A stretch of DNA of 64,000 nucleotides from Microvirga sp. SRT01 (GCA_018139225.1 JAGSNX010000004.1:310001-374000); one strand, 5' to 3'. Positions 42,298-51,441 are shown, counted from the stretch's first letter. Numbers and translations: made by a program. The notes: generated by a model from the letters alone, not told the origin.

Positions 42298-42407
42298 TCT
42301 GCTAGCCTTTCGAGGCTGATCGACAGCTCGCTTTCGCGGCAGCTGGAAGAGCGAAACATCTACCAGCCTAGGTAACATTCCTTGCGCGATTCAGGCGTCG
42401 AATTTCG

Positions 42408-43265
42408 TCACCGCATTTTCATGAAGAGCGTCACTGCGTTGCGGACGCTATCTGCAAAGCGGTTGTAGATCACGCGTGCTACCTCGGCGATCGCCGGTTG
42501 GCGGTCGCGGCCGCCGCGTGCAAAGACAGCGACTGCCACGCGGCGGCCATCCGGCATTGTCATGAAGCCCACATCATTGGTGATACCGTCCAACGTGCCG
42601 GTCTTGTTCTCTACTCGGGTACCTGCGGGTAGCAACGCGCGGATGCGTCGGGTTCCTGTTGCACAGCGGTTCATCAGATCAAGCAGGAAGGCGCGGCTTT
42701 GCGCCGTTAGAATCGTGCCGTTGTCGAGCTTCGTCAGCAGCGTGACCATCGCGACTGGAGTGGCGACATCCTTACTGTCGGCCAGATGACCTTTGTCTCG
42801 CAACAATTGGGCGATCGAACGGTCGATACGAATGCCAGCAATCTTCTGGGTCAACAGCCACTGTTGAACCGCAGCCGGACCGCCAAGCGTTGCAAGCAAT
42901 TGATCAGTTGCCTGGTTATCACTTCGAATAATCATCAGCTCCATAACCTTAGCCGCAGGCCGGCCAGCGATCATGTCACTTAAGCCTCGTCGCCCCTGGT
43001 CGACGTCAGCGAGGTAGGCAGCCGCGATGGCGAGCTTCACCGTGCTCGCCATTGCGAACGGTGTGTCGCCATTGATGGAAACCATCGAGCCGTCGCGAAG
43101 GTCGAGTGCTGCGATGCCGTAGCTTCCAGAGCGTCCCGCGACCAAAGTGCTGAGCTCGCGTTCAAGGCTGATGAGTTCAGGTGAGGTCGCGACAGCCGGT
43201 GCGGAGACGAGGATGCTGGCGGCGATACCGCGAGTAAGAAGCTTGCAAAGCGGGCGCGGGCGCAT
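42408..43265 (-). CDS. Class A beta-lactamase-like serine hydrolase lacking the omega-loop glutamate
   Basis: A 285-residue exported protein (signal cut near PAVA). It has SxxK (FAMASTVKLA), SDN (IIRSDNQAT) and KTG (VENKTGTLDG) motifs in correct order and spacing for class A enzymes. The omega loop, normally L-D-R-x-E-x-x-L-N, reads IDRSIAQLL: Ile takes the place of Glu166 and Leu that of Asn170. Without Glu166 the acyl-enzyme should not be hydrolysed in the classical way. It may be a penicillin-binding or wall-active protein, or it may use another base. A ribosome site AAGGACG precedes ATG 43265. Confidence 0.88.
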   Translation of the reverse strand: MRPRPLCKLLTRGIAASILVSAPAVATSPELISLERELSTLVAGRSGSYGIAALDLRDGSMVSINGDTPFAMASTVKLAIAAAYLADVDQGRRGLSDMIAGRPAAKVMELMIIRSDNQATDQLLATLGGPAAVQQWLLTQKIAGIRIDRSIAQLLRDKGHLADSKDVATPVAMVTLLTKLDNGTILTAQSRAFLLDLMNRCATGTRRIRALLPAGTRVENKTGTLDGITNDVGFMTMPDGRRVAVAVFARGGRDRQPAIAEVARVIYNRFADSVRNAVTLFMKMR

Positions 43266-43745
43266 TGATCGTCCTTAGGCATCATTCTTGGTGGCGTCTT
43301 CATGCTTAGCCACAAGCTTGCGCATGCGATCGGCATGCGGATCAAGGCCCACATCTATTGGTCGCAAAAACAGTCTTAGCTACTACGGCCCACTGACTCG
43401 TCAAACAAGGGCCTGCGGAGCCAACTGGCCTGCTACTCACCCTCATTGGGTGGCGCCGCCGGGATCTGGCAACGCCTGATCGTAGCCGGACCGCCACGCC
43501 TTCATCCATCTCGCCCTCTCATAACAGAAGGGGAGAGTACAGGCTGGTTGGGCGGGCGCCGGACTAGCCCCGTCACTTACGTGACGAAGACCCAAACCCG
43601 GACATTCGCGAGCTCTTTGTTGCTTCCGAAGATCCTTCGTCCGTTCACCTCGTCCAGATGCCTGCCGTGTCGGCCAGGCGCAGGGACGCGCCCAGTCGGA
43701 AGCTTGTCAAGGCGACCCGAACCTCATGCTGCGCGTTGCATCATC
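43266..43745. other. Intergenic stretch upstream of beta-lactamase-like and aldo/keto reductase genes
   Basis: Mostly without coding signal. One possible tiny minus-strand gene, 43275-43367 (TTG start, 30 residues, MRPIDVGLDPHADRMRKLVA and onward), reads like protein and ends 9 bp before the beta-lactamase-like gene, but support is thin. A small inverted repeat CGTCAC-N4-GTGACG occurs near 43571-43586. Confidence 0.4.
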
Positions 43746-44576
43746 ATGAAGAGGATTGCTTTACCCGACGGCACCATGGTCCCTGCGCTCGGCCAAGGCA
43801 CATGGAATATGGCGGAGGACGCTAATCGCCGTGTCGATGAAATCACGGCGCTGCGCACTGGAATCGATTTCGGTATGACGCTGATCGACACCGCAGAGAT
43901 GTATGCGGACGGCGAGTCCGAGCGGCTCGTTGGAGACGCGATCTCCGGGCGCCGGCAGGACGCGTTCCTCGTCAGCAAAGCCTATCCCCAAAACGCGTCA
44001 CGTGCGCGTCTGCCAAAGGCATGCGAAGCCAGCCTGCGTCGCCTCGGCACCGATCGACTTGACCTCTATCTGCTGCACTGGCGCGGAGCGGTTCCGCTAG
44101 CCGAGACCATCGAGGCGATGCAAAGGCTGGTCGACGCGGGCAAGATCCTGCGTTGGGGCGTCAGCAACCTGGACACCGACGATATGGAGGAGTTGATGGC
44201 CGCAGGAGGTCAGCCATGCGCGGCCAACCAGATCCTCTACAACCTGACGCGGCGCGGACCCGAGCACGACCTGCTGCCCTGGCTCGCCGCGCATGCGATA
44301 CCAGCAATGGCGTACAGCCCGGTGGAACAGGGCAGGCTCGTCGCGGATACCGGATTACAGTTGCTCGCCGCCGAAATCGGCAAGACGCCGGCGCAGCTCG
44401 CGCTGGCATGGCTGCTCGCGCAGGACAACATCGTTGCCATTCCCAAGGCAAGGCGCAGCGCTCATGTCCGCGATAATCGTGAAGCCGCCGACCTGGTGCT
44501 CAGTACCGACACGCTTGCGCGGCTCGACCAACTGCACCCTCGGCCGCGAGGACGCGTACCGCTCGAAATGCTCTAG
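43746..44576 (+). CDS. Aldo/keto reductase
   Basis: This NADPH-dependent reductase of 276 residues has the barrel pattern and catalytic tetrad in context: Asp/Tyr in LIDTAEMYADGESE, Lys in FLVSKAYP, His in LYLLHWRG, plus the cofactor-loop block VAIPKARRSAHVRDN. It starts MKRIALPDGTMVPALGQGTW, the typical AKR opening. The frame is open 300 bp upstream but the AKR start is clear. The gene stands alone; the substrate is probably a small aldehyde or keto compound. Confidence 0.92.
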   Translation: MKRIALPDGTMVPALGQGTWNMAEDANRRVDEITALRTGIDFGMTLIDTAEMYADGESERLVGDAISGRRQDAFLVSKAYPQNASRARLPKACEASLRRLGTDRLDLYLLHWRGAVPLAETIEAMQRLVDAGKILRWGVSNLDTDDMEELMAAGGQPCAANQILYNLTRRGPEHDLLPWLAAHAIPAMAYSPVEQGRLVADTGLQLLAAEIGKTPAQLALAWLLAQDNIVAIPKARRSAHVRDNREAADLVLSTDTLARLDQLHPRPRGRVPLEML

Positions 44577-44685
44577 CTACCTTGAAACGCCGCTAAATCA
44601 CTCAGCAGTAATGGATCGGACCTAAGTCGCGATAAGGTATCAGGACGATACCCTCATCGTCGAACCACCACACCCAGCCGATCTA

Positions 44686-45012
44686 CTAAACCGCTGCCAA
44701 AGCTTCTTCGTGATAGGAGTTCATCCGCTGCATCGCCTGCTCGCTCAAGGTGATCATCTCGCCATCGACCACAATCATGCCATCGGCATGAAGGTGTTTT
44801 ATCCAGCGATCACCGACCTTCTTGTTCTTCGACGTAAGATTGACAGCATTGTCGATATACATTTTCTGCTCACGCAAAGCAGCAATATACATATGGAGCA
44901 TCATATCCCAGGCATATTCGTCAAAGATGTCTGCTGGAAAGTGGCCATACCGTAACGCCCTGAGCGCCACCTGGGACTTTGCGAGATCGAGGCAACCATC
45001 AAATGCGGCCAT
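44686..45012 (-). CDS. Winged-helix (MarR-like) hypothetical regulator
   Basis: The 108-residue protein (MAAFDGCLDLAKSQVALRAL at the start) has a central FDEYAWDMMLHMYIAALREQ and a final winged helix (TSKNKKVGDRWIKHLHADGM, VVDGEMITLSEQAM). I recall a family of sphingomonad regulators with the same AWDML-x-L and T-x2-RWI patterns. ATG at 45012 has GGAG six bases upstream. The frame is open to 45150, but this would overlap a divergent small gene. Confidence 0.7.
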   Translation of the reverse strand: MAAFDGCLDLAKSQVALRALRYGHFPADIFDEYAWDMMLHMYIAALREQKMYIDNAVNLTSKNKKVGDRWIKHLHADGMIVVDGEMITLSEQAMQRMNSYHEEALAAV

Positions 45013-45111
45013 AAAGCGCTCCAGATCAATGCTAAGGCCGTAGGAGCCAGAAGGCAAAAGGTATACGATCCCCTCGTCGCGGCATCGGCGTAATGCCACA
45101 TGGAGGCACGC

Positions 45112-45261
45112 ATGACGAGTCATTTGGAGCACGAGCAACTGCTGGCGCATCTTGAGGACGCGCTTGCCGAAGCGGAGCGCATTGGAAGCACATTGGCGGC
45201 GGCGATGATCGCCGACTGCATCGCTGCACTCGAGAGGACCTCTTCGCCAAACCTCCTATGA
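45112..45261 (+). CDS. Very small helical protein (49 residues)
   Basis: The frame begins MTSHLEHEQLLAHLEDAL and goes on as two amphipathic helices (AEAERIGSTLAAAMIADCIA, then ALERTS). GGAGG lies seven bases before the ATG. The pattern LL-x-HL-x2-AL-x-LAE, then AA-x-IADCIAALER, is like the small protein at 46065-46223, suggesting one family. It is divergent from the winged-helix gene at 44686-45012. Confidence 0.55.
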   Translation: MTSHLEHEQLLAHLEDALAEAERIGSTLAAAMIADCIAALERTSSPNLL

Positions 45262-46064
45262 CACATAGGTGTTTAGGATCGCCGGCGCGGCGGCATCATG
45301 TCGACTTGAAGAAGTTTCAGCAGGCTGTGGCGGCCACCGGTACCGATCCGCTGCGTTAAGTCGCACGCGCCTCCTTCTATTTGAAGTTTGTATCCTCAGT
45401 GTCCCGTTGCCGTGACGTAATGAACGCCGGTAAGCGGCACTGTCGATCGCCTGGTGATGACCGGCGGTAGATCTGACATCAGCCTTGGGCGATGGTCCAC
45501 GTCTCGGCGTCTAACGTCAACTCCTCGTCGGCGTGATTGCAATCCAGAGATCATGAAGACCAGCTGCCTCATCGTCGTCGACGACTTCCTCTTCTACCGC
45601 GTAGCTGTCACACTCTCGCCGACGTGAAATCCCATCTGCCCCCCCCTCCTCGCATTCAAACACCAGCGCGGCGCCCGGAGCCAAGCGCTTTGGCCACATC
45701 GATTGTCCCCAAATTGCCGATATCGACCGCGGGGAACCTGGCGGCAGCGGCTCAGGCAGTGGTGGCGCATCGTCCGATCTTTATCTCGTCGGATAGCAGG
45801 CGTGAGCTCAACTCGACCGATTGATGGTAGGGAGACAGAGCGTCCCGGTCAGATAACCCATGTCTACAAAGAATGATTCACCCAAACTGACAGTCGAAAG
45901 CGCTGAACGTTTCGGTCGGGCCATTGTTAAATATGGCGAGGCTGCGCAGGGTGGCAGTCTTGACAATCGACCGGCTGACGCACCCTGTTTGCGCTTCCCC
46001 CATTCGCGAACCTCCCCCGTCAGCCGGTCCCCTCGCAACACGTCATTCTGCCAACAGACTCGCC
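45262..46064. other. Long stretch with no confident gene
   Basis: Open frames here (minus 45517-45699, plus 45537-45824, plus 45860-46093) show weak or uneven composition. The plus frame at 45860 (MSTKNDSPKLTVESAERFGR) begins like a real protein but then turns into Pro/Arg/Ser-rich sequence, so it may be a degraded or frameshifted small gene. I support none of them as a functional gene. Confidence 0.4.
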
Positions 46065-46223
46065 TCATTGAGGCTGAGGTACGTGTTCGTTGAGCCGTCG
46101 CTCGGCCGCGGCCAAGGCAACTGATAGATGTGCGGCGACCAGCGGTTCGCTGACAGTGTCAGCGATCTCAAGCGCCTGGTGTATCAGCGCCACGGCAGTG
46201 CGAAGTTCAGACTGCTTGAGCAT
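46065..46223 (-). CDS. Very small helical protein (52 residues)
   Basis: The frame MLKQSELRTAVALIHQALEI, then ADTVSEPLVAAHLSVALAAA and ERRLNEHVPQPQ, forms two amphipathic helices without any unlikely codon run. It resembles the 49-residue protein at 45112-45261 in length and helix pattern (L-I-x2-AL-x-LA, then AAHLS-x-ALAAAERR). No strong ribosome site is seen. The function is unknown. Confidence 0.55.
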   Translation of the reverse strand: MLKQSELRTAVALIHQALEIADTVSEPLVAAHLSVALAAAERRLNEHVPQPQ

Positions 46224-46439
46224 CTTACATCATCCGCTCGACAATGACCGGGTAGGCGACACGCTCCCCGTCCAACCCGAGTCGCCCGCCCGATCCTTAC
46301 CTATGTTGTGCGCCACTGTAGCTAGCATAGGAACGGTTAAAGCAGTTCCAACGAGTATGAGCCGTTAACCATTTGAGAAGGCACTGTCCTTCAATCGCCG
46401 GGCTGCAAACTGCAAGCGTATGTAGCGAAGGGACCAGCG

Positions 46440-46736
46440 GTGGTTAACAGTCTCAAAAGTGCTCAATTCCTGATCGAAAGCCGTATGGCCGATGCCAGCG
46501 CAGGTAACGGTGACGCACTTTTCGATCTCGGCATCTGCTATCAGACGGGCACGTCCGGTGTCGCCATCGACCTGATCGAGGCGCATAAGTGGTTTAACCT
46601 TGCCGCTGTATCCGGCCTTGCCGCCGCACAGGGCGCGCGCACCGAAGTGGCCGAGGACATGACCGCCCGCGAGATCGCCACTGCACAGGCCGCAGCTCGA
46701 GCTTGGCTCGGCACAACTCGGCGGATGGCAGCATAG
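46440..46736 (+). CDS. Small Sel1-repeat protein
   Basis: The 98-residue protein with GTG/Val-type start context (MVNSLKSAQFLIESRMADAS) has one to two Sel1/TPR-like helical repeats: GDALFDLGICYQTGTSGVAI and DLIEAHKWFNLAAVSGLAAA. The C-terminal AEDMTAREIATAQAAARAWL is typical of short alphaproteobacterial Sel1 proteins. It is likely an adaptor; the partner is unknown. Confidence 0.8.
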   Translation: MVNSLKSAQFLIESRMADASAGNGDALFDLGICYQTGTSGVAIDLIEAHKWFNLAAVSGLAAAQGARTEVAEDMTAREIATAQAAARAWLGTTRRMAA

Positions 46737-46824
46737 GCCCCTTGTCTCGCTAGTTTTAGTCAGCCTGATCGAGGCAAGGGATGGATCCTGGCAGCGGCGC
46801 TATGCGGTTTGCGGGAGATCATGG

Positions 46825-47064
46825 ATGCCGCGCTACCACCTGAACCTCTACAATGACGAAGTGACGATCGATCACGAAGGCGTAATCCTGCCCGATCTGG
46901 ACGAGGTAAAGCGTTATGCAATTCATGGCGGCAGGGAGGTGATTGCTGCTCACGTGATGGCCGGGAAGGCTCTCTTCATGTCGCACCACATCGACATCAC
47001 GAACACCGAGGGTGCGGTTTTGCACTCCGTCAGTTTCGGCGACCTCGTGCAGGTTCGAAGCTGA
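46825..47064 (+). CDS. DUF6894 family small protein
   Basis: The 79-residue protein starts MPRYHLNLYNDEVTIDHEGV and continues PDLDEVKRYAIHGGREVIAA and HHIDITNTEGAVLHSVSFGD, the usual beta-helix-beta order of DUF6894. It is the clearest of three such proteins in the window (others at 37428 and 37878). Confidence 0.82.
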   Translation: MPRYHLNLYNDEVTIDHEGVILPDLDEVKRYAIHGGREVIAAHVMAGKALFMSHHIDITNTEGAVLHSVSFGDLVQVRS

Positions 47065-47199
47065 ATGCCTCGAGCACGAGCACGCCGTTGACGCTGCATT
47101 GGGTGCGGCACCACCACGCTCGGCCCCGGATTGGTTCTTTAACCCTGCTAAAAGGCAACGAAGTGCTTCTGCGACGATCAACGTGGAAAGTCTTCGTCT

Positions 47200-47646
47200 G
47201 TGTTCAGCAATGCCCCTATCGAAGCGCCTTCGATCAAGATCGATAGGCGGGCGTTGAACCAGGCGCATGAGGAAATCCGCGCTGCGTTGACAGAACTTCG
47301 CGGTCAACTTGCTGCCAGCAAGCCGGTCCTGCCGGCCCTGACAGCAACGAGAATGAAACTGGCGAGGGCGAACCGCGCACGGTCGGAAGCAATGGAGGCG
47401 CTCCTTGATCAGATCACGCGGCGCGGCGGTATAGCTATGTCACGAGCTACATCGATGCAGACTGACCTCCGTCGCTTTCACGCTTCGGCCAGCTCCCACA
47501 TCGCTCGATGGGGTTGCCCGCATATCACTGCTGATTGGCAAGGATACCGCGAAGCATCGCTGGCATTAAGCCGAGCCACAGTCGCTCAGATGACGGCCGA
47601 GATACTCATGCTCGACGAAATAGATCGTCTGGCGAACCGGCCCTAG
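47200..47646 (+). CDS. Hypothetical helical protein
   Basis: 148 residues from a GTG with GGAAAG about ten bases upstream. It is almost wholly alpha-helical with Ala/Arg-rich amphipathic stretches (LNQAHEEIRAALTELRGQLA; ATRMKLARANRARSEAMEAL), then HIARWGCPHITADWQGYREA, a pattern I recall from unnamed sphingomonad proteins. No known domain was recognised. Confidence 0.6.
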   Translation: MFSNAPIEAPSIKIDRRALNQAHEEIRAALTELRGQLAASKPVLPALTATRMKLARANRARSEAMEALLDQITRRGGIAMSRATSMQTDLRRFHASASSHIARWGCPHITADWQGYREASLALSRATVAQMTAEILMLDEIDRLANRP

Positions 47647-47925
47647 CCGCCGCCACGAAGCATCACGCTTTACTGCTGGGCATAGCCACGTCGATCCTGC
47701 CGCACAGCTGCGGGCGGGAGTATGGTGCTTGAGAGGATCAATTCGATGAAAACGACCCATCCCGGCCGTTCACGCCCTCCTTCTCGCTGCCCGATACCTG
47801 CCGCTCGTTCATCTGAGCGGATTGACGGCTGCGACGCGGCCAACAGCACTTCGGAACGGATCGGATTGGGGACTTTCCTGCCAGTCAACTTTCAGGATTG
47901 GAACGGTCGAAAGCCACCGGTACTT

Positions 47926-47953
47926 GGTGTCACAAACGTTCGGTTGTGACGCC
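47926..47953. repeat. 28-bp palindromic site, left boundary of the ars block
   Basis: GGTGTCACAA-N8-TTGTGACGCC, nearly perfect arms of ten bases. It includes the last codons and stop of arsH. A second copy with four internal differences is at 51442-51469, on the other side of the ars operon, in the same orientation. Arm-N8-arm layout is like tyrosine-recombinase core sites. Confidence 0.65.
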
Positions 47954-48694
47954 TACCCCAGTCGTGGCGATGCTCGACAGATCGGTTGTGGGGTCGATCG
48001 GCACCCCGGCTTCCTTTCGTTCGGAGTAGCGATCGACGAGCTGAACCGCATGGGGCCGAAGCAGCACCGTGAACCGCACCAGCTCCTCCATCACGTCAAC
48101 GATCCGATCGTAATAACTGGACGGCTTCATGCGCCCGGCATCGTCAAACTCCTGAAATGCCTTGGCGACGCTCGACTGGTTCGGGATCGTCACCATTCGC
48201 ATCCAGCGGCCGAGAACGCGCAGCGTGTTGACGCTGTTGAACGACTGCGAACCGGCCGAAACCTGCATGACCGCGAGCGTGCGGCCCTGTGTCGGTCGCA
48301 TCCCGCCTATGGAGAGCGGCAGATGGTCGATTTGCGTTTTGATGATGCCCGTGACCTGGCCGTGCCGTTCGGGCGAACACCACACATGACCTTCCGACCA
48401 CATCGACAGCTCGCGTAGTTCGTGGACGGCGGGATGATCGTCGCCGGCGACCTGATCGGGCAGCGGCAGCGCCGAGGGATCATAGATGCGCGTCTCGCAC
48501 CCGAAGAATTGCAGCAGCCGCGCCGCTTCCTCGACACACAGCCGCGAGAACGACCGCTCGCGCAGAGAGCCGTAGAGCAACAGGATACGCGGCGGGGGAT
48601 CACCCGCGCCGAGACCGAGGGCGGGCCGTTCGATTGCATAGCGCCGATCAAGCGCGGGCAGGTGATCGGGATCGGAGAGCTGGCGCAGCGGCAT
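47930..48694 (-). CDS. arsH: ArsH, NADPH-dependent FMN reductase of arsenic resistance
   Basis: The 254-residue flavoprotein has the FMN-binding loop [14 protein letters not shown], the ArsH-specific [20 protein letters not shown] and [17 protein letters not shown], and [16 protein letters not shown]. ArsH oxidises trivalent organoarsenicals in known systems. It is last in the operon: its ATG overlaps the arsN2 stop (TAATG), and its 3' end lies in the left 28-bp palindrome, which therefore encodes its last residues. Confidence 0.95.
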   Translation of the reverse strand: MPLRQLSDPDHLPALDRRYAIERPALGLGAGDPPPRILLLYGSLRERSFSRLCVEEAARLLQFFGCETRIYDPSALPLPDQVAGDDHPAVHELRELSMWSEGHVWCSPERHGQVTGIIKTQIDHLPLSIGGMRPTQGRTLAVMQVSAGSQSFNSVNTLRVLGRWMRMVTIPNQSSVAKAFQEFDDAGRMKPSSYYDRIVDVMEELVRFTVLLRPHAVQLVDRYSERKEAGVPIDPTTDLSSIATTGVGVTTERL

Positions 48695-49131
48695 TAGAGG
48701 GCTTTCACGAGATAGGCGGCCAACACCGGACAGAGCGCGATGAACTCACGCGAGCTGGCGATCGACGCCGGGGCCGTCGCGCGATCGGCCGCAGCGTAGC
48801 CACTAGCAGCGAAGAACGGTGGGGCCGTGTTGGTGAGCAGGTGAAGGCGGACGACGCCCAGCTCGCACGCGCGGGCTTCAAGCAGGCCGAGCATGACGCG
48901 GCCCAAGCCGTCGCCGCGCCGATCGGCGACGACCAGGAGCGAGCGGAGCAGGCGATCCGTCCCCTGCCCTTCAAGCCCGCCATAGCCCACCGGGCCGGCG
49001 TCATCATCGAACCGGAAGAAGGCCCGGCCGGAGTCGACCAGATCGGCGACAGGCAGGCCCGAGGCCGCGAGCGCGTCGCGCAGCCCGTCCAGATTGTCGG
49101 GATCGAGCGCGGTGACACGCAGTGCCGTCAT
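48694..49131 (-). CDS. arsN2: ArsN2-type GNAT N-acetyltransferase
   Basis: The 145-residue protein of the GNAT fold ([20 protein letters not shown]; motif A near [39 protein letters not shown]) matches the ArsN2 subgroup found in ars operons. Some arsenic N-acetyltransferases act on amino-containing organoarsenicals, but the substrate here is not shown. ATG at 49131 overlaps the arsB stop (ATGA). The frame is open far upstream, inside arsB, and was cut at this Met. Confidence 0.9.
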   Translation of the reverse strand: MTALRVTALDPDNLDGLRDALAASGLPVADLVDSGRAFFRFDDDAGPVGYGGLEGQGTDRLLRSLLVVADRRGDGLGRVMLGLLEARACELGVVRLHLLTNTAPPFFAASGYAAADRATAPASIASSREFIALCPVLAAYLVKAL

Positions 49132-50414
49132 GCCATGCTGATCCTGATCGCGAGCGCCGCGAGCGTCACCAGCAGCACCGGGATCGTCAGCGTCGCGCCG
49201 ACCTTGAAGTAATAGCCCCAGCCGATGCGGATGCCCTTCTGCCCGAGGACATGCAGCCACAGCAGCGTCGCGAGTGAGCCGATCGGCGTGATCTTTGGCC
49301 CGAGGTCGCAACCGATCACGTTGGCGTAGATCATCGCTTCCTTGATCGCGCCCGTGGCGTGCGTTGCGTCGATCGACAGCGCGCCCACCAGCACGGTCGG
49401 CATGTTGTTCATCACCGACGACAGCAGCGCGGCGATGATCCCGGTGCCGAACGCCGCGCCCCATACGCCGCCTTGCGCGGTGCGATCGAGCAGGCCGGCA
49501 AGATGATCGGTCAAGCCAGCATTCCGCAGGCCATAGACGACCAGGTACATGCCGAGCAAGAAGATCACGACCTGCCACGGCGCGCCGGCCAGCACCTTGC
49601 GCGTCTGGATGACATGGCCGCGCGCGGCGATGACGAACAGGAGGACCGCGCCGGCAGCGGCAACGGCGCTGACCGGTACGCCGACGGGTTCAAGCAGGAA
49701 GAAGCCGGCGAGCAGCAGGGCAAGAACCACCCAGCCCGCCTTGAACGTGGCATGGTCGCGGATCGCGTCAGCTGGCGCGCGGAGCTGCGCCACGTCATAG
49801 CGGGCCGGTATGTCGCGCCGGAAGAACAGCAGCAATGCGATCAGCGTCGCGGCGATCGACGCCAGATCGACCGGCACCATCACCGAGGCATAATCGGCAA
49901 AGCCGATCCGGAAGAAGTCGGCCGACACGATGTTGACGAGGTTGGAGACAATCAGCGGCAGGCTGGCAGTATCTGCGATGAACCCCGCCGCCATCACGAA
50001 CGCCAGCGTCGCCTTGTCTTTGTACCCAAGCGCGCGCAGCATCGCGATAACAATCGGCGTCAGGATCAGCGCCGCGCCATCGTTGGCGAACAACGCCGAC
50101 ACCGCCGCGCCGAGCAGCACGATCAGCACAAACAGCCGGCGACCATGCCCCCGACCCCAGCGCGCGATGTGGAGAGCCGCCCATTCGAAGAACCCGGCTT
50201 CATCGAGCAATAGGCTGACGATGATGATCGCGACGAACGTCGCGGTCGCATTCCAGACGATACTCCACACCACCGGTACGTCGGCGAGCGAGACGACACC
50301 GACAAGCAGCGCGATTGCCGCTCCGCCTAGTGCGCTCCATCCGATGCCGAGGCCCTTGGGTTGCCATATGACGAGCGCGATCGTGGCGACGAAGATAGCG
50401 AGCGCGAGCAGCAT
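49128..50414 (-). CDS. arsB: ArsB arsenite efflux permease
   Basis: The 428-residue membrane protein has about twelve hydrophobic segments. Family blocks include [48 protein letters not shown] and [20 protein letters not shown], all characteristic of ArsB. It exports arsenite (and antimonite) across the inner membrane, driven by proton motive force. ATG at 50414 ([17 protein letters not shown]) overlaps the arsC stop by one base. No arsA ATPase gene is present. Confidence 0.96.
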   Translation of the reverse strand: MLLALAIFVATIALVIWQPKGLGIGWSALGGAAIALLVGVVSLADVPVVWSIVWNATATFVAIIIVSLLLDEAGFFEWAALHIARWGRGHGRRLFVLIVLLGAAVSALFANDGAALILTPIVIAMLRALGYKDKATLAFVMAAGFIADTASLPLIVSNLVNIVSADFFRIGFADYASVMVPVDLASIAATLIALLLFFRRDIPARYDVAQLRAPADAIRDHATFKAGWVVLALLLAGFFLLEPVGVPVSAVAAAGAVLLFVIAARGHVIQTRKVLAGAPWQVVIFLLGMYLVVYGLRNAGLTDHLAGLLDRTAQGGVWGAAFGTGIIAALLSSVMNNMPTVLVGALSIDATHATGAIKEAMIYANVIGCDLGPKITPIGSLATLLWLHVLGQKGIRIGWGYYFKVGATLTIPVLLVTLAALAIRISMA

Positions 50415-50842
50415 CAGGCGATGCGCTGACCCGAGGCGTCCACGACCTGTTCGCCGTCTTCCTTGGGAAACGCACCCTGTTGCGGTTCGGGCAGCAGATC
50501 GAGGACCGCTTCGGACGGTCGGCACAGCTTCACGCCGAGCGGCGAGACGACCAGCGGCCGGTTGATGAGAACCGGATGCGCCATCATCGCGTCCACCAGC
50601 GCGTCGTCCGACAGCGCGTCGTCACCAAGGCCCAGTTCCGCATAGGGCGTCCCCTTCTCGCGCAGCAGATCGCGGGGCGTGATTCCGGCGCGGTCGATCA
50701 GTTCGACCAGCAACGCGCGCGAGGGCGGGGTTTTCAGGTATTCGATAACGTGCGCCTCAATGCCGGCATTGCGGATCATCGCCAGCGTGTTGCGCGACGT
50801 GCCGCACTCGGGGTTGTGATAGATCACGATATCGACGGCCAC
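50414..50842 (-). CDS. arsC: ArsC arsenate reductase, glutaredoxin-linked type
   Basis: The 142-residue reductase has its catalytic Cys in [14 protein letters not shown] and the basic residues in [19 protein letters not shown], where the arginine stabilises the anion. It reduces arsenate to arsenite for ArsB. GTG at 50842 is preferred because AAAGGA lies seven bases upstream; the frame is open to 50893. It is 11 bp from arsR. Confidence 0.95.
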   Translation of the reverse strand: MAVDIVIYHNPECGTSRNTLAMIRNAGIEAHVIEYLKTPPSRALLVELIDRAGITPRDLLREKGTPYAELGLGDDALSDDALVDAMMAHPVLINRPLVVSPLGVKLCRPSEAVLDLLPEPQQGAFPKEDGEQVVDASGQRIA

Positions 50843-50853
50843 GGCGCGTCCTT

Positions 50854-51186
50854 TCAGCAGCAGGGGGTGAGTTCGGCCAGGAGCGGCGCGCACAGCTCGG
50901 GCGAGCCGGCGCAGCAGTCTTTGACGAGGAACAGCGTCAACGCGCGCAGCCCGTCCAGATCGGCGCGGTAGATGATCGAACGGCTATGCCGTTCGGAGCG
51001 GACCAGACCGGCGCGCGCGAGAATCGCAAGGTGCGCCGACATGGTGTTTTGCGGCACGTCGAGCTGGCGGGCGACTTCACCAGCGGCGAGGCCGTCAGGT
51101 TCGTGTCGCACCAGCAGGCGGAACACATCGAGCCGCGTGCTTTGCGCGAGCGCGCCCAATGCGGAGATAGCCGGCTGATTTTCCAT
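50854..51186 (-). CDS. arsR: ArsR/SmtB family arsenic-responsive repressor
   Basis: This 110-residue winged-helix repressor (TRLDVFRLLVRHEPDGLAAG; RQLDVPQNTMSAHLAILARA) lacks the usual ELCVCDL motif in the recognition helix. Instead cysteines cluster at the C-terminus: KDCCAGSPELC and LTPCC, a different As(III) site as in other alternative ArsR types. ATG at 51186 lies inside a perfect inverted repeat (51185-51208) and has no good ribosome site, so the mRNA may be leaderless. Confidence 0.94.
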   Translation of the reverse strand: MENQPAISALGALAQSTRLDVFRLLVRHEPDGLAAGEVARQLDVPQNTMSAHLAILARAGLVRSERHSRSIIYRADLDGLRALTLFLVKDCCAGSPELCAPLLAELTPCC

Positions 51187-51208
51187 ATATCCAGCTTAGA
51201 GGATATAT
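51185..51208. promoter_or_regulatory. ArsR operator candidate overlapping the arsR start codon
   Basis: ATATATCC-N8-GGATATAT, perfect 8-bp arms. Two bases of the arsR ATG are in the left arm. An ArsR dimer bound here would block both promoter and start of the ars operon. Confidence 0.7.
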
Positions 51209-51320
51209 GAAGCGGCAGGCAATCCGGTCATTTCGGCGAAACCAGGCTCGCAACGCCTTCCGGCTCGGAACAGGCTATTAGGCGCAGCTCGCGCGCCGGT
51301 CTTTCCCGAGGACCAGCAGC

Positions 51321-51434
51321 ATGATTGATTTGGACGACCCCCAGGCCGTCAAGGAAGCGTCGCGCCAAAATCGCGAGCGTCGCCTTCGTGGCCTCCCAAG
51401 ACCAATACGCCCCACCCCGCCAACTGACGATTAG
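51321..51434 (+). CDS. Very small basic protein (37 residues) beside the right palindromic site
   Basis: The frame reads MIDLDDPQAVKEASRQNRER, then RLRGLPRPIRPTPPTDD, acidic at the start and basic/proline-rich at the end, with a GAGGA ribosome site eight bases before the ATG. Its stop is 7 bp from the palindrome at 51442-51469. Composition and ribosome site support a real gene; the function is unknown. It may be part of the mobile unit. Confidence 0.5.
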   Translation: MIDLDDPQAVKEASRQNRERRLRGLPRPIRPTPPTDD

Positions 51435-51441
51435 GACATGT

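Noticed and set aside
49359..50213. A 284-codon plus-strand frame inside arsB
   Set aside because: Antisense shadow with a Gln/Arg/His-rich translation; arsB motifs on the other strand are unmistakable.
51228..51320. Possible tRNA as an integration target near the ars block
   Set aside because: No cloverleaf or anticodon arm could be formed; GC-rich but unstructured in tRNA terms.
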